From Bryoerythrophyllum caledonicum (taxonomy: Eukaryota > Streptophyta > Bryopsida > Pottiales > Pottiaceae): 64,000 nucleotides of DNA. This document shows, in pieces, positions 23,283 to 34,254 of this stretch (its first letter is position 1; every line of letters begins with the position of its first letter). The notes beneath the pieces are model-generated. The model had not been told where the DNA came from. It was given only the letters and a program-made list of their open reading frames with translations, and made no database searches. The stretch covers positions 6,620,417-6,684,416 of the forward strand of contig OZ020524.1 of the NCBI GenBank assembly GCA_963971425.1. The letters run 5' to 3'. Both the position numbers and the translations under genes were made by a program.

Positions 23283-26200
23283 CAGAGACTCAAGATCGCG
23301 CCACGACAGGAGATACATTCAGAGACATACACAACTCAAGGAAGCTGGACACACCACATTTTGACACTGAAGAGCAGAATCCAACGCACCTGCAGCAACA
23401 TTCACAACACTACAAGACCATCGCAGGACTCAAGATTGGATTGCAACCTTGTGGATTCACATCATCGGACCCGCATGCCCATCACCACCAACAACCAACC
23501 ATAGCTACACTCTCTACCATAACTTTTTCTTTCATGTTTTCCTTCATGATTGGAACTTTGTTTACTGCTTTACTTTTGGATCACTACAGAAACTGTGTAA
23601 ATACTAAGGCATATAAATGCATAGTAACTGTAAATGCCTCCAAAACACATGAATCTGCTGATTTGATATGGGAAAGATGCTAGAGGTTGGAAAAGCGCCG
23701 AAGGTGGTGCAGATTGACCTTCAATACAGGTGTCGCATCCCGCGCACAGAGGCAAAACATTAGGACAACACAACCAGCCGAGAAACACGCAACAACATAT
23801 GCAAGTACGAAGCTCCGAATACAGATGCACCAAAAGAAGGAGCTTGCCTTTCGACTACATCCACACGGGGACATACCTGAATGCGGCAGCAGAGGCAGCA
23901 GGGCGTGTGTCCCTGGACACAGAAGAAACCGACACCAAGAACTCCTACAGCATACAATTGGTAAGCAGAAAAAAAGTCACATAAAAAATCGGCTCTTCAC
24001 AAACCAAGACCCACAGCAATACCCGAGGAAGCAAGCAACATCGACCAGGGGACGACGACAAGAAGCAACGAACAGCACCACCACCAACAAGGTTAGTTCT
24101 CTAACCCTCCCAGACTCTCACTCATGCAATGCAATGCTATCAGGAATGATGTATGCAGAAAAGCCCACAAGAACATGAACACCAACGTCCTTCCACGAGG
24201 AAGCATTCACGCGCAAACGACCAACAAGGTAAGCTCTTTAACCCTCCCAAATTCTCACTTCTGCAAAGTAGTGTTATCAGGAAGGATTTGTGCAGAAAAA
24301 ACCAAGTCGAATCACAAGAAAATGAACCACGACGCCCACACACGGAGAAACAGCCAAGCACAAACAACCAACAAGGTAAATCCCCTATCCCTCGCAAAGT
24401 TTCACTTCCGTAATACAATATTACCGAGCAGAATATGTGCAGAAAGAGCCAAGTTCAACTGCAAAAAAAGGAACTCCAACGTCCACCCAAGAAAAAGCAG
24501 CCAAGTGCAAACGTTCAACAACGTAAGTTCCCTAATCCTCCGAGATTTTCACTTCCGCAGTGCAATATTACCAGGAAGAATATGTGCAGAAAAAGCCAAG
24601 CTGAATTACAAAGAAAGGAATTCCAGCGACTACAAACGAAGAAACAGCCTAGGACAAGAAGACAAGCACGACCTCAAAAAGCTTCGATCCAAGTGGTCCC
24701 ACTCAACGGGCAATTTTTCACAAGACGCCACACTTGTAAGATCCCAAAATTGGGGCAAATTTTCCTGGCAGCAGAGATGCCCCCCAATCTCAAGCAAAGA
24801 CACCTCACCAAACCCTAGATCGGCAGAAGAAGACGAGCGGCGCCTTGATGGCCTGCACGACCCTTTCAACTAAATCCTATGCTCGGCAGGTGAGCTTAAA
24901 CACCCTCACTACAAATGCCACCGTTCATTCTCTTCCCTCACCCCTCATTATCTAGATCCCCAGTGTTGTTATGGTCATGTTCGAGTTGAGCGCCTAGAGG
25001 GAGAGAGTTCCTATGTAAGTAAGCAAGTAGATGCGTACCTTAGCCGGCCATGGGCCACATTGAGCGGAAGTTGTCGACGCCGCACCTTATTGCCCTGCGC
25101 CACAATATCGAGGAGCTGCTCCTTGACTTCACAGCGACAAAATCGAGCCTTCCTGTGCTACATCGAGCCACCTAGTATCAGCCCCTAGACGCGCCACGAG
25201 GGCCCCACACCTCACTGCCCTACATCGACATTAGGAGAAGCCCCTGGACAGGACATCGCCGCCAATTGTGCAAGACAGCACGCCCAAGGCCCATTTGTGC
25301 GAATCCACCAAGCCCCCGTGTGAAGCTAAAGTGGAGAGGAGGGTGGAATTGTAGCAAATCCACACGCTACAACCCTCGAGCGGAGCGACAATATAGAAGG
25401 AGGAGGGCTTGGGAAGAGGAGCTACCCAGAGGTTTGCACGGAGCAGAGCCGCAGCACAAAGTCCAGTGGACCTGCGGAGAGAAGCCACGGAGAAACACAA
25501 GGAGGAATCGAGGAGCGGAGCTGTAGGACAGGGCCAAGCGGTCCCACGGAGCAGAGCCGCAGCCCAGCGAAGGAGAGTACCGTGGAGCAAGACTGCCGTA
25601 CGCAGGTAAGTGGTTCGGACGCGAGCACTGTGTATGTGCTTGGAAGAAAGTGGACGAGGAAGCGCGAGACCAGGCCAGGCTTGATCACTCGAGGACTTCG
25701 TTTGAAAACTACAAACGGCGGAAGCTTGCGCTGGAGCGTTGGAGGATAGAAGACAAGCTCTGGAGACGGTGTACGAGAAGCAACAGTAGCAGTGTGAGAA
25801 CCCAAATCCGTACATAAGCACTGGGAGATTCATTGCGAGAATTGGTGGTCTCAATACGACTACGGGAGGTCTGTATGCGAGCAAAGGGAGCACTTAGGGT
25901 ATGCTCGCAACGATTGGAGGTCTAGTGGAAACTACAGGAGGCCTGAGTGCCAGCAATGGACACTGAAAAAGAATAGACATCAGAAGATGTCACAAGGTAA
26001 TTTAGCTAACTACCTGAAGGCACGAGTTGAAGCCATACAACCGGGTCAAAACTTTTTCTCACTCCCCCCACTATTTGTTAGTCTCTATCATCATTGGGTT
26101 TATTTTGCAAACCCATGGACATTCGCACAACTCTTATATAAATATCCATTTACTTAGGGAGGTGACCTCTTTTCAGGCACCTCCCATGTGTGTGTATGTG

Positions 26201-26466
26201 TTGTAAATATTAGGCTACACAACATCTCTCCATTTAACACCTTCTTCTTCCATAAGATGGTGCAAATGGTCAGGAATGTATGGTGTATATTGTATGCAAA
26301 TTGTGTAGTTAGAGATGTTGCAAGGAAACACTTCTTCTTAACTACAAACTTTCAAACAGGCCCACAACTTAATTTGTGGAAGGAGGTTTTAGTTAAGGTG
26401 ATAAGTAATCATTTGAATGGCAAAAACAAATATAAACTCCAATAGATTTCTCCTCTGATATACAGA
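23283..26466. other. Region between unit copy A and the LINE ORFs; probable LINE leader
   Basis: Begins where homology between unit copies A and C ends. It contains a 137-147-bp tandem repeat (24085-24660) and a GC-rich stretch (25020-25800) with repeated GGAGCAGAGCCGCAGC. The long minus-strand frame at 25231-25893 is Leu/Ser/Pro-rich and looks like a by-product of this composition, so it is not called a gene. By position it may be the 5' untranslated region of the LINE, possibly with promoter-like repeats; that is an inference. Confidence 0.4.
24085..24660 (+). repeat. Four-copy tandem repeat, 137-147 bp, each with a splice-donor-like motif
   Basis: The motif CAACAAGGTWAG recurs at 24085, 24222, 24369 and (as CAACAACGTAAG) 24516. 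Each unit continues with a CCTCCCARATTCTCACTTC-like stretch and a TGTGCAGAAAAAGCCAAG-like stretch. The last two spacings are 147 bp (49 codons), so a 249-codon frame (24124-24873) reads through as a 49-residue peptide repeat containing GRICAEKAK-type phrases. Whether this is translated is unknown. Each AACAAG-GTAAG junction matches a splice donor. Confidence 0.75.
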
Positions 26467-28122
26467 ATGGCCTCATCTCCAAGTGTTGCATCTGCCTCCA
26501 AAAAGCTTTTTTCTGAAAGTCAAATGATTGAAGTAGAAGTATTGAGTCAAAAAAGGTCTAGTGGGGCCCAAATCCTTTCTAGCCAGAAGAAGGTTAAGGG
26601 CAAAGAAATTCATGAATTTCAACGTCCTCCCTTTTGGCTAGGATTTCATGCACAAAACCTACTTGCCAAAGACCAAAACCTCCCTATGGAACCTCAACAT
26701 TCAGTGAGCCAAATGGTTAGAATAGGTATGAGCCATGAGGAAGCACTGGAATGTAATGTGTCCAACCCCGCCTTCCCATATGCCGTTTAGGAAGAATGGC
26801 CTTCCTAAAGAAATGACAGGGATGGTGGGAACCATTACAATGTAACACAACTTCCCCATGAACTTGAGATTGATGAAAATGGGTTTGCACTAGATTATCA
26901 TGTTGCCATCTTCTTTGAGCTAGGGGAACTTGTGATATTAAAAGATGATGTTATGGCAATGGCCATTGCAAGATTGAAACACATGAACATTCAAGTGGGG
27001 GATATACTCGGTGAATCCATTGCAATCATGTGTTATCATGGATCAAAAAGATGGAGTGGAGCAATCAAAATACACCTTAAGGATCCCAAAACGGATGGGA
27101 CGGGGCTCTTACAAGGTCTTCGTCCGTTCATCCTTAAGTTGGATGAACATCAAATTTGTAGGGGGAAAGTATGTAAGCCCTTTGACTTTATTGCCATCGC
27201 TAGTCTACTCTCTATAAGAGTGAATAGTGCAAATTTGAAAGGGAAGAAGTGGTATAATATGTTTGAAGAAGTTGTCATGGATGGTTTTTCTAGAGGCCTA
27301 GATTTTGAAGTAACCAATATCCAGAAAAATGAAGGGGCGGACTTTGCTTAGATCAAAGCACCGTCACCGGATGAAGCAAAAAGGATAAGATCACTCAAAA
27401 TATCCTTTTCCAATGAGCTTATGGAAGCATCATTTGCATGCAAGGAAAAGATGTCAGAAGATGACAAAGCTAAGAAAAACGCCGTAGTCTTGATTGTCAA
27501 GAATTTAAACAAAACCAAATCCATTGCATCACTAGAAGAGGGCATCAAAGCATATATGGGTGAAATAAATGTGGTAGGTGTCTTCTTTCGGTTGGAAAAT
27601 AGTAAGCATGTAGGGTCTTGTAATATCCAATGTCTCAATGCGGCCGTATACAAAAAGGTTGTTCAACGAAATGCAAAAATATTAGGAAAATATGTCGAGT
27701 TTTTCCCCCATCCAAAAAGTTTGGATGGAATAAACGCACCAACATCCGAGGAGCTTGCACGGCTTGGCTTCACTGATGTGAACACTACCCTAGCCAATAC
27801 CGTGCAAGCTTTGGAAAATGCACCATCACAAAACTTCACTAAAACAGACCTCAACCGAATGGTTGAGGAAGCTGTAAACAAGGGTGTAAACAAGGGTGCA
27901 GTAACAACATTGGGGGAAATAAGGAAAGTGATGAGTTTGCTCAAAGAGGAGATTGTGGAGGAAGCAAGGGTATATGCGGATAAGGTCCAAGCCGAATCGA
28001 ATAGAAACTCAAGAGTCCAAATAGCCCTCCTTCAAAAACAAATGAGAATTACCTTGGAAACCCTTCAAGCCGACCATCCCGATACACTCGAAATTGAAGG
28101 CAATATGGACATGTCAAACTAG
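26467..28122 (+). pseudogene. LINE ORF1 (RNA-binding / gag-like role presumed)
   Basis: A single frame of 551 codons starting MASSPSVASASKK, broken by in-frame stops TAG 26788-26790, TAA about 26806, and TAG 27349-27351. The C-terminal third (27421-28122) has a compact domain (AVVLIVKNLNKTKSIASLEEGI ... VGVFFRLENS), which could be an RRM-like or other nucleic-acid-binding fold, followed by a Glu/Lys-rich helical tail with coiled-coil character. No zinc knuckle is seen. ORF1 overlaps ORF2 by 29 bases. The role is inferred from position. Confidence 0.6.
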
Positions 28123-29480
28123 TATTGACCAATGTAGCGGCGGAAAAAACACCACTTCAAGTATATATATATATACTAAAAAAAAATCAAAAACAAAAAA
28201 AAACAAAGTATCCCTAGATACTATAATACTAAAATCCACAATTAATAACAAAACATCAAATAGAAACCACAAAACCAAAATAATTGTATTTATAAATACA
28301 AACAGTAAAAAAAAACAACGGACCAAAATCCAAACTCAAATACACCCCTATACCCTAATGAAATACATAATAAAAACAACGAACCTTAAACACCTTAAAC
28401 AATTAAAACCTACAAACAAATACCAATATAAAACCTACAAACCTACACACGCCTTCATCCCCTACTCACCAAAACCATACAACCACCCTAAATTGTTTTT
28501 CCCAAACACTCATCTTCTAAAAGACAAACCCTACACAACTACATCTAACAAAGGACTAACCAAACAAACGACCTTTAATGCCTACCAACCAAGGCAACAT
28601 ATTAAAACATCAAACAAAACTCAAATGACGATACATATAACCAAAACCACGTCCACAACTACTAACCACTCAACATATGAAACAGACAAAATAAGTCAGA
28701 AACAACACCACTACTGTATATTAGTTAATATATTCAGAAACACATCTACACCAAACATTCTATTAGGAGGTGATATTGAAACAAACCGAGGACCTATGCC
28801 AAACATATTAAACACTCACCCCCCCGATCATAGAAGGAAAGCAAAAACATAATTCATTAGAAATACAATAAAATTCCATCTAGAATACCAACATCTAGCT
28901 ACAACATTTACACCTCTACTAAAACTCCACCACCCACTACATAATACTAATAGTACAATGTTTCCACACCTACATAATTTCATACAAAATAAAATAGCTA
29001 ATCACCCAACCTCTCACATACTATATGCAATAATCACTACAACACATCCGGACATAAACACATGTAACACTATACTTGCAGACTCTAATACACAAACATA
29101 CTGGACAAACACTCTTCTATTACAACTAGCCAACTTGAGCAACCCGCCGGAAAGACATATCTCAACAACACATCCATACACAAAGTTCCTTGAAACAAAT
29201 CAAGAAATAATAAAAGATAAACAATTCATACGCAACGACCTCTATAACTTTATACACCTAGGAAACGAACCTCCATCCTCTACTAAAATTCAAGATAGAC
29301 TCCCATTTTTACCTGCACAATTAATTACCGAATCGCTATGATGTCTTGAACCTATCCCAAAATACTCACACCCCCCACCACTACTTGACATACCTAATCC
29401 CCTAGCCCGAATCACACCAAACACAAATAACAAAACACATATTATTACATGGAATGCTTCATCACTAAATATAGGTCTAC
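28094..29480 (+). pseudogene. LINE ORF2, N-terminal extension with 2A-like motif and start of endonuclease
   Basis: A Lys/Thr/Asn-rich N-terminal region of about 225 residues precedes the segment LLGGDIETNRGP (28763-28795), which matches the 2A ribosome-skipping consensus D-x-E-x-N-P-G-P except that the essential first Pro is Arg (CGA instead of CCN). In-frame stops follow at 28850 and 29339. The frame then reads THIITWNASSLNIG, the usual beginning of an APE endonuclease, and is cut by an insertion at about 29481. Confidence 0.75.
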
Positions 29481-30841
29481 TGTCGTAGTACGTGTTGGCA
29501 ACTATTCACATCTTAACACAAAGATACCCTTAAGATAATCGTTCCCACAGAGAATCACCGAGAACTACAACGACTAACAACTCATCTATATGTACACCAA
29601 GTTAACTATATCACAATAATTACATCAAAGGAAAGGAAGGAAAAGGGTTAGATTACAACGCCTAAGCGTTATCTACATCCCCCACCTCGCTCTCCGTACG
29701 AGGGCTTTCCCCGGGTAGGGACCTACCTCGCCCTAACGTAGGGACCTTCGGGTAAGGACCTACCTCGTCGGAAGGTAGGGACCTTCGGGTAAGGACCTAC
29801 CTCGACTTAGTCTCGGTTAGAGAAGGGGGGGTTATCTTTACAGCTATACACACTATGGACATCCGGGGTACACAAGTACCCGGGTACAGATTATATCACC
29901 ACGGATGGTAGTCCGTGGACTCGTAGAGATTTTAGTGGTTGACACAAGTAACAGCTACTCTACCTCCCATTCTCTCCTTCTAACTCTACTCACTCCTTGG
30001 ATGGTTATGGTGTCACTGAGATCTCCCTGAAGGGATGTTAGACCCGTGTTTCCAAGGCTGAGAGCGGCGTAATGTAAGTGAGCAAGAGGCCTACCCGCCC
30101 ACTATCCGTCCTCCTCCCAGTCTCCTTTTACCTCCGATGCAGCTGGAGGTGGGATGTTTCAGGGAGTGATATGAGTCTTCACAACCGACACCAACCGGTA
30201 AGCCGGAAGGTCACTCAAGACTCACTTATGACCCTCATACATCCGTCACTCCCCCCTCGTCCTTCCCTAGATACGTACAATCTCACCTGTTATTCCCATC
30301 CACCCAACTAATCTACTTGATGGAACAAGGAAACGACTGTAACGGTTAGAGTTGGAGTCACGCCCCTACTAACTATCTTCTTACCTCACCTGTTATTCCC
30401 ACCCACCCGGATTAATCTACTTTGATGGAACAAGGAAACAATGATTAGATAGTTAGTATGGACTCCAGGAGTGGACTACTTGAAATGGCACTCACAATCA
30501 TGTTTGCAATCCGAGCTCTCCAACCATCGAAGGTCTTCTCAGAGCGTAGGTTTAGAATTAAACTGAAAGCAAATACACACATCAAACAGTGAAGAGAGAG
30601 GCCACGGGACTCCTCTCTTATACCGCTAAGGACTCACACAAGAGTCCAAACTCCAAGATACCTTCTAACTAAAAACGGTGACCTTAACTACTCTTGACGG
30701 CGGTGGTTACCACTCCACACGACGTGCACCGTCAGAGGTCACTTATTACACAAAACCCAAGGCAAAACCAAGTCAAAATCCAAAGTCAACGCGGGGCCTA
30801 GTCTGCGAATGAACAGTGACCTATCAACTAAGATTCTGACC

Positions 30842-32794
30842 CTACTTCCGGGCCAACTCCTCAAGTCTTCTCTTCTCTTCCCTCCTCTTCCGCTTCTTCG
30901 AACTCTTGCTGGAAGTCGGGTGTGCTGCAGCCTTCGCGAGTGTCACAAGTGGTGATAACAGATCCGTTGATGAAGAGGGTGCCGATGCGGCCATGGATGA
31001 CCGAGGCAATGCCTCCATCGAAGTCACGGAGGCATCCGGACCACCCGGAGTGAGTGGCACGGAAGGTGTGCTTCGGTGGGGCTCGGTTTGGGGCGGAAGG
31101 GTCGGTGTGAGACTCGGAGTCCCAGTGAAGACCTCCGGCCGTACTGGAAGGTGTAAGTAGGCCGAACTCTCACTCGTGGTCTTCCCAAAAGGAGACATAC
31201 CCGGCAAAGGAGTAACCGTTGGTATTGCGCAGACGGGGTCACCAAGGGAAAACCGTCGAAGGAGAGTCTCGCTCGGAGGCTCCATCGTGGCACCCAAGCT
31301 ATCCTTCCTTCCACTTTGTACCTGCGTGGTGAGATCTGAAGGAGAAGGACAAACGGTAACGTCCATAGGGGGAATTCGAGAAAGAAGGACATGACTATCG
31401 AGGTCAATCACGCCTTTGCCCGGCTGAAGTCCTTGGTCACCCTTCTCCAAATCCGCATCCGAACCCGAGTCACCATCCTTGTCCGAATCCTCCACAAACT
31501 TGGGTAGGATATGGGTGAGGTTGCTTACCAACAACCTCATGTTGGCATAGGCCTCCTTGATCTTCACGGTTTGCTCCATCATGAAAGCAATCACCTTCTT
31601 GCTGGAAATGTGGCCATCCCTCTCCAACCTCGCGTCAAACATCTTCGCCTTCATCACTGCATCCGCCGGGACGTGTAAGGCCTCCTCCACTCGTTGTAAT
31701 GCCGCGGTCGAGGTATTGGCTTGGAGGAGAGCCTCCTTGCAACTCCTTTCTGCCTCCAACGCCCGACTCTTCATCTTGGTCACCTCCAAAGCGAGTCGGT
31801 TCACTTTCTGTTCCATAAGGCGGAGGTCACCAACTCCTCCCATCTTCTCCTTGGCCGCCGCGACCAATCCTTGGTAAGAGGTATTGCCGAGTAGACTGCC
31901 CAACTGACCCAAGGTCTTGTCTACATCATCCACATACACTCTAAGAGCCTCTACCAACTCGGAGGCAGGGTAAGACTTTCCTCCGAGTTGAGCCAATCCA
32001 GTAGCGGCTGCCCGGGCAGCAGCTCGAGTTCGGGTGGAAGGTGCTCCTCCTAGGCTCGGTCGTTGTCGCTTGGGAGGTGGGGGTGCTTCTCCCTCTGACT
32101 GCGAAGAGCTACTTCCTCCTTCTGATCCCGACTCGGGCTCCGACTCCGTCCCTTCGAACTTCTTCATCATCAATTGTGTGCCATACGCCATGGCCTCCTC
32201 AGGGGTGGTCTCCTTGAAGTGGTGATAGAGGTGGATGAGGTAAGGGCAAATGGGAGAACGCCTTGTGCTATTGACGCTCTTCGTCAACCTCATCACTACC
32301 TCCTTCATAATAAGAGCCCAATTCACCATTCGCTCTCCCAAATAAGCACCATACAAGGTGTTAGCCATAGTGATCGTGACTCGGGTGGGCTTCTCCGGGT
32401 GAAATATGGGTACGAGGAACGCGAATACCCTCTTCGCCCGAGGATCTTGGCAATCTTGCAATGCATAACCATTCTTGGCATCCTTGGTACCAAAGAGTCC
32501 CTTCACGTATTCTTCCTTCTTCAAACTCGTGAAACCCGCCCCCTGTCGCGGGAAATCGTACACCTCCTACCACCTTCCCATGGTCCAACGATCCGGGCAA
32601 GCTCGGATGCTACTCCCCTCTGGCTCGGGTAGCGGGTCTTGTCGTAGCTCCTAGACCGTAGAGTCCACACAAAAACTCCAGCAGAAATCGAGGAGTGAGA
32701 GACACCCCATCCGAAGAAGGTCTTCCTTCAATTCGGTGAGTTCAAGTGGATCCCTCGGGATGGTGGGGGAGACATCCTTCGTTGTAGAGGTCAT
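30842..32794 (-). pseudogene. Transposon-associated protein of unknown type, 651 codons with two stops
   Basis: Starts with ATG at 32794 (MTSTTKDVSPT) and stays in one frame to 30842, interrupted by TAG at 32651-32653 and 32567-32569. The last 573 codons are open. In order: an N-terminal region with LTELKEDLLRMG, a folded region containing YGAYLGERMVNWALIMKEVV and CPYLIHLYHHF, an acidic Ser/Glu tract, a long helical coiled-coil region (LMEQKVNRLALEVTKMKSR...), a Pro/Ser/Thr-rich stretch, and a basic tail KSSKKRKRREEKRRLEE that looks like a nuclear localisation signal. It resembles plant retroelement accessory or gag-like proteins in layout, but I cannot name the family. No enzyme motif is visible. 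Confidence 0.5.
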
Positions 32795-32929
32795 GGTGGT
32801 TATGGCTCTTGCTTATCTCACCGGGGCTCCCTGCCCTTGTCCTCGTCTCGTCCTTACTGTTGGTCACCGTGATTCTGGTGCTCGTCTTGGTTTCTTCGTC
32901 TTTGTGCTCTCGGACCTCCAGTGAGCTCG

Positions 32930-33860
32930 GACCTGCTCCTCGTGTGAGTTCGGACCTACACCTGGTGTGAGCTCGGACCTACACCTCGTCCCTTGCTGGT
33001 CCTCGTGATGTTGGTCTTCGTGCTCGTCTTGCTGGTCACTGTACCCGTCTTGCTAGTCGCCGTGCTCTTCGTCTTCGTGCTCTTGGACCTCCAGTGAGCT
33101 CAGACCTGCTGCTCGTGTGAGCTCGGACCTACACCTGGTGTGAGCTCGGACCTACTGTGAGCTCAGATCTACTGTGAGCTCGGCCCTGCACCTCGTGTGA
33201 GCTCGGACCTACACCTCGTCCCTTGTTGGTCCTCGTGATGTTGGTCTTCGTGCTCGTCTTGCTGGTCACCGTGCTCGTCTTGTTGGTCACCGTACTCTTC
33301 GTCTTCGTGCTCTCGGACTTCTAGTGAGCTCGGACCTGCTGCTCGTGTGAGTTCGGACCTACACCTCGTCCCTTGCTGGTCCTCGTGATGTTGGTCTTCG
33401 TGTTCGTCTTGCTGGTCACCGTGCTCTTCGTCTTCGTGCTCTCGGACCTCCAATGAGCTCGGACCTGCTGCTCGTGTGAGCTCGGACCTGCTGCTCGTGT
33501 GAGCTCGGACCTACACCTCGTCCCTTGCTGGTCCTCGTGATGTTGGTCTTCGTGCTCGTCCTCGTGTCTTCGTGCTCGTCCTGGTGTCTTTGTGCTCGTC
33601 TTGCTGGTCACCGTGCTCCTCCTGCAAGGCACCGTGCTCTTCGTCTTCGTGCTCTCGGACCTCCAGTGAGCTCGGACCTACACCTCGTGTGAGCTCGGAC
33701 CTACACCTCGTCCCTTGTTGGTCCTTGTGATGTTGGTCTTCGTGCTCGTCCTGGTGTCTTCCTGCTCGTCTTGCTGGTCACTGTGCTCCTCCTGCAAGGC
33801 ACCGTGCTCTTCGTCTTCGTGCTCTCGGACCTCCAGTGAGCTCGGATCTGTTGCTCGGAT
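32930..33860 (-). repeat. Coding-type minisatellite: His/Glu/Asp/Gln-rich peptide repeat
   Basis: A unit of roughly 110-160 bp containing TCGTGATGTTGGTCTTCGTG, CTCTTCGTCTTCGTGCTC and TGAGCTCGGACCT recurs about six times with internal deletions. On the minus strand it reads as peptides of the type REHEDEEHGDQQDEHEDQHH followed by GTRCRSELTR, and long frames (for example 33169-33453, 33678-34079) stay open through it. It lies inside the element nested in the LINE, upstream of the 651-codon frame. Confidence 0.75.
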
Positions 33861-33904
33861 ACTCGGACCTACCCGAGGTTCGGGCTTTATACGTGGCTCG
33901 GAGC

Positions 33905-34040
33905 TCTTAGACGTCGCTTCCTTGTCGGTGCCGGTTGACCTTCCTTGTCGGTGCCGGTGGACTTTCCTTGTAGGTGCCGGTGGACTTTCCTTGTCGGTGC
34001 CGGTGGACTTTCCTTGTCGGTGCCGGTGGCCCTTCCTTGG
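33905..34040 (-). repeat. 24-bp tandem repeat (8-codon unit)
   Basis: CTTTCCTTGTCGGTGCCGGTGGA recurs about five times with a 24-bp period. On the minus strand this gives an in-frame basic repeat around PAPTRKVHRHRQGK. Upstream (34125-34050) the same strand reads LKGISGGLTPDPNTFVKRVD, which looks like real coding sequence leading into the repeat. Confidence 0.75.
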
Positions 34041-34254
34041 GTAAGGCCCCTCCGAACTCTCGATCCACCCGTTTAACAAAGGTGTTAGGATCCGGTGTTA
34101 AACCACCACTTATTCCCTTTAGCACCTCCCTAGGGTCCTATTCCTTTCCCATCCTAATTCTCCCTAAGAGCCATTACTAGGTGTCTACTTCTCTCTAAGC
34201 TTAATAAGGAGGTACGGTGATACACTTCCTAAGTAACTAATTAGAAAATTTTTG

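Larger units (their letters stand above)
29481..34254. mobile_element. Unclassified 4.8-kb element inserted into LINE endonuclease
   Basis: It interrupts the endonuclease between WNASSLNIG and RHLPSLQNL; exact borders are uncertain because no clean target duplication or terminal repeat was found. AAATATAGG on the left and AAATTTGGG on the right resemble a 9-bp duplication, but that alignment does not keep the LINE frame. It contains a minus-strand 651-codon frame (30842-32794), coding-looking tandem repeats (32930-34040), a local repeat around GTAGGGACCTTCGGGTAAGG (29700-29815), and a direct repeat containing ATCTACTTGATGGAACAAGGAAAC (about 30288 and 30391). GC content is higher than in the surrounding LINE. 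Confidence 0.6.

Noticed and set aside
24085-24660. CRISPR-like array
   Set aside because: Units are about 140 bp with variation throughout rather than short identical repeats with unique spacers, and the context is a plant nuclear retroelement.
25231-25893. 220-codon minus-strand frame
   Set aside because: Leu/Ser/Pro-rich with repeated phrases caused by the GGAGCAGAGCCGCAGC repeats on the plus strand. No domain is seen and it sits in the likely LINE leader.
29479-34250. Helitron ends (TCTACTGTCG start, CTAAT near the end) for the nested 4.8-kb element
   Set aside because: The base before TC is G rather than A, no convincing 3' hairpin plus CTRR before a T was found, and no Rep/helicase is present.
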